Part shown: positions 61,963 through 64,000 of the stretch, one piece after another
How the letters are laid out: each line of letters begins with the position of its first letter
Position numbering within the stretch: position 1 is the first letter of the stretch
Assembly (NCBI RefSeq): GCF_004360225.1
Contig: NZ_SNUA01000018.1
Location: forward strand, 1-64,000
Length of the DNA: 64,000 nucleotides
Source: Alcanivorax sp. 24
GTDB taxonomy: Bacteria; Pseudomonadota; Gammaproteobacteria; Pseudomonadales; Alcanivoracaceae
Reading direction: 5' to 3'
Translations under genes and position numbers: made by a program
The notes under the pieces: generated by a model
Told to the model about the DNA's origin: nothing
Seen by the model: the letters and a program-made list of their open reading frames with translations, nothing else
Database searches by the model: none

Positions 61963-63165
61963 TCAGAGACGGGACCGGAAGCGCTCTAAACCGCTGGTGT
62001 GTTTATTCAGGATCTTGATGAAATCCGGGTTGTCCCCGCTAATCTTGATGCCTGCTTTAGCTGCTTCTTTTTGGGCTGCCTGGCGTGCTTGCATCCATTG
62101 ATCCATTTTCTTCTTGGCCGCTTCGTTCAAGGTATTGTCTTTATCGGTCCAAACACCGATTTCCTCTAAATATTTAACGGTGCCTTCATGAACTGGAAGT
62201 GGAGAGCGATCCAGATAAGTGCGGAATTGTTCCAATGACATCCGGCTGGCCATGGGATGGGAGCCTTTGTAGGCATCATAGGACTGATGGAACCATTTCA
62301 CCAAGTTGTATACAAAGTCCGCATCCGCATCCGCGGGGACACTGTATAGAAAATTAGAAGTGGCCCCGTCGATGCCACGAGCCGTGGAAACGCCGAGGCT
62401 GATCTCCGTTGGGATTAGCATGGGACGGTGCTCAAGAAACGCGCCCCAGGCTTCGGTATTATCATTATCCAGCGGTAGCCAACGGATGCTGCCGGGGGCG
62501 CCCTCCATTTCAGACATTACCGAGCTGATTGGGGAGCACCAGGCGACGTCCGCCTTTCCTTCAACCACGGAGCGACAGTTTTCGCCATAACTGCCCGCGG
62601 GCACGAATTGCAGAGTTTGTTCTATCTGTTCCGCGGAGAGGCCGAGATAGGCACCCAGCCCGTCGGTGACGGAGGAGATCATGGCGGGAGAAAACATGCC
62701 CTTGGCCACACGGTAGCCGCCATCTTTCAGATCCTCCACGGTTTGCAGTTTGGAATCTCCAGAAACAACCAATCCCCAAGGGGTATCGGTATGGTGCCAA
62801 ATGATTCGTTGTGCTACGGGTTTCGTGGTCGCATACCCGCCAACTCCTTCGATCTGATACAACATTTCGGCGCCAGCCACGGATGACACAGTGATGTCAC
62901 GGCGGTCGGTAAGGCGTCGATAACGCATGGATTCGTTATCTTCCGGTACCACCCTGACAACGGCCCCTACCTCTTTTTGCAGAATGGGAGCCCAGCCATT
63001 GGCTGATGCAAAACTGGCCGTGCCGGTGCCTGGCGTGCCGACGACCAGCAGCCTTGGCCATTCAAAATCGCTGGTTTCATTTGCGCTGGCGATCATTGGG
63101 CCTGCGGAGAGGAGCGCGATCGATAGCGCTGGGCCTAAAGCTTTGAATAGAATCGGGTGTTTCAT
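61963..63165 (-). CDS. TAXI-family TRAP substrate-binding protein (1)
   Basis: 400 aa with a signal peptide (LGPALSIALLSAGPMIASA). TAXI features: LLVVGTPGTGTASFASANGWAPILQ, LTDRRDITVSSVAGAEMLYQ, GDSKLQTVEDLKDGGYRVAKG and a late TDKDNTLNEAAKKKMDQWMQARQAA helix. It delivers its ligand to the fused permease 91 bp downstream. It is about 70% similar by eye to the partial protein at 63536, so the pair arose by duplication. Confidence 0.95.
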   Translation of the reverse strand: MKHPILFKALGPALSIALLSAGPMIASANETSDFEWPRLLVVGTPGTGTASFASANGWAPILQKEVGAVVRVVPEDNESMRYRRLTDRRDITVSSVAGAEMLYQIEGVGGYATTKPVAQRIIWHHTDTPWGLVVSGDSKLQTVEDLKDGGYRVAKGMFSPAMISSVTDGLGAYLGLSAEQIEQTLQFVPAGSYGENCRSVVEGKADVAWCSPISSVMSEMEGAPGSIRWLPLDNDNTEAWGAFLEHRPMLIPTEISLGVSTARGIDGATSNFLYSVPADADADFVYNLVKWFHQSYDAYKGSHPMASRMSLEQFRTYLDRSPLPVHEGTVKYLEEIGVWTDKDNTLNEAAKKKMDQWMQARQAAQKEAAKAGIKISGDNPDFIKILNKHTSGLERFRSRL

Positions 63166-63535
63166 CGGGTGGGTCCTTATTCTTAAAATTTATCAGTGCT
63201 CCCGGTGTCGTGGGGAGGTGATGGAGCGGTATGCTGACCGGTCCTGGGGGTATTTAGGGATGACTCAGAACGTTGGCATGACTCCCTGGGTGATCAAGAA
63301 ATATACATTTATATTTTGGAATATTGTTTTAAAAAAGACGTTCGAAGGGTAAACCGGAGATAGCCCAGGCTTCAAGGCATCTGGCGGGAATTCCATGAAA
63401 AAGTGCTCGAAAGGGCTGGAAAGCTACCGTGCGGCCCTGAAGATGCGATATTCGTCCCTTGGCCGGATTCCCATCCGGCTGCTCCTGGCCGGCAAAGAGA
63501 CATCACGGGTCAGAAGCAGCACTTGCAGGGTTTCT
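63166..63535. other. Intergenic region between the two TAXI genes
   Basis: 370 bp, no supported gene. An AT-rich block at 63290-63350 may be the promoter of the downstream TAXI gene. A 7-bp stem GCCGGAT/ATCCGGC with loop TCCC (63462-63479) follows the second TAXI gene but lacks a T tract. Minus-strand frames here are continuations of the partial gene in other registers or short and unconvincing. Confidence 0.6.
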
Positions 63536-64000
63536 TCAAAGGCGGGAGCGGAAGCCCTCCAGATCCTGGATGTGTTTGTCATGGATGTCCATGAATGATG
63601 GGTCCTCAAAGTCGATCTTGATTCCCTCTTTCCGGGCTTCTTGCAGGGCTGCCCGGCGAGCTTGTATCCACTGATCCATCTTTGTTTTGGCCTGCTCGTT
63701 CCAAATATCATCTTCAGCTTTCCATGCTCCTATTTCCCGAAGATATTTGACCGTGCCTTCGTGTACGGGCAGGGGAGTGCGGTCCAGGTAAGCACGGAAT
63801 TGCCGCAGGGACATTCGCGCGGCCATTGGGTGGGAGTCCTTGTAGGCGTCATGGGACTGGTGGAACCATTTGGCCATGTGGTAAGCGAAGTCTTCATCCA
63901 CATCCGCGGGTACGGAGTAGACGAAATTGGACGTGGCGCCGTCGACACCACGGGCGGTGGAGACCCCCAGTTCAATTTCGGTGGGGATCAGCATGGGGCG
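63536..64000 (-). CDS. TAXI-family TRAP substrate-binding protein (2), cut by the window end
   Basis: The last ~155 residues of a second TAXI binding protein; the reading frame stays open to base 64000 and the N-terminus lies beyond. It matches the C-terminus of protein 1 along its length (RPMLIPTEIELGVSTARGVDG; MSLRQFRAYLDRTPLPVHEGT; DLEGFRSRL at the end). Because the same residues precede MLIPTE in protein 1, the internal methionine at 63994 is not the start. It is upstream of protein 1 on the same strand and may share its operon. Confidence 0.93.
   Translation of the reverse strand, partial: RPMLIPTEIELGVSTARGVDGATSNFVYSVPADVDEDFAYHMAKWFHQSHDAYKDSHPMAARMSLRQFRAYLDRTPLPVHEGTVKYLREIGAWKAEDDIWNEQAKTKMDQWIQARRAALQEARKEGIKIDFEDPSFMDIHDKHIQDLEGFRSRL

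Noticed and set aside
63424-63711. 95-codon minus-strand frame overlapping the end of the second TAXI gene
   Set aside because: It overlaps the TAXI frame out of register and has no ribosome site or domain.

Overview
The window reads as chromosomal DNA of a high-GC, Gram-negative gammaproteobacterium. Outer-membrane receptors, OmpA and porin families, lipoproteins, a FecI/FecR pair, HrpA, QueH and a DksA paralogue support this. Dense REP-like intergenic palindromes and the gene mix are reminiscent of Alcanivorax/Alloalcanivorax or pseudomonad relatives; the genus is inference. No phage genes, transposase, rRNA or CRISPR array is visible. One tRNA gene (Thr, anticodon CGT) is present.

Layout. 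1-0.9 kb: tandem REP array with a 188-189 bp period. 0.97-4.2 kb: a small unknown gene, then leuA translationally coupled to a GntR/FCD regulator with a 31-bp palindromic operator. 4.3-6.4 kb: an exported endonuclease I and a DUF6694-like lipoprotein. 6.4-13.75 kb: an operon of TonB-dependent receptor, exported CobN-like chelatase, ExbB-like protein and ExbD-like (DUF2149) protein. It is divergent from a zinc-finger-less DksA, and one Zur-like box lies between them. 13.9-15.8 kb: a MITE-like element, a HigBA toxin-antitoxin pair and an unknown 270-aa gene. 15.97-24.4 kb: Fur-type box, FecI sigma factor, FecR, a HasR-like receptor and two secreted GloVer-repeat proteins with GlyGly-CTERM-like tails. 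24.4-26.8 kb: second MITE copy running into azlD, azlC, queH and tRNA-Thr. 26.9-35.6 kb: a complete kdp potassium-uptake locus with an extra micro-ORF, a TorF-type porin inside the operon and a third MITE copy between kdpA and kdpB. 35.9-41.8 kb: thioesterase and MFS pair, msrBA, a lipoprotein and a neutral ceramidase. 42.0-44.6 kb: OmpA-like protein and TSP3-repeat lipoprotein, closed by a strong terminator. 44.7-45.4 kb: second REP array, 92-bp period. 45.5-54.6 kb: MltF-like transglycosylase, lysophospholipase-like hydrolase, M61 peptidase, HrpA. 54.9-59.7 kb: ketoacyl-synthase III, Zn alcohol dehydrogenase, aldehyde dehydrogenase, TetR regulator. 59.9-64.0 kb: a TRAP-TAXI transporter with two tandem binding proteins, the second cut by the window end.

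The most interesting system is the Zur-box receptor/CobN/ExbB-D-like operon. The sequence suggests a dedicated proton-driven motor paired with a membrane-anchored, exported metal chelatase or dechelatase, used under zinc limitation and induced together with a zinc-independent DksA. Second is the surface-signalled haem-type receptor operon carrying two GloVer/GlyGly-CTERM proteins of unknown function. Non-coding architecture is also rich: three related MITE-like elements that end in or beside gene 3' ends, and intergenic modules of four heptamers in an A-B-A-A order.
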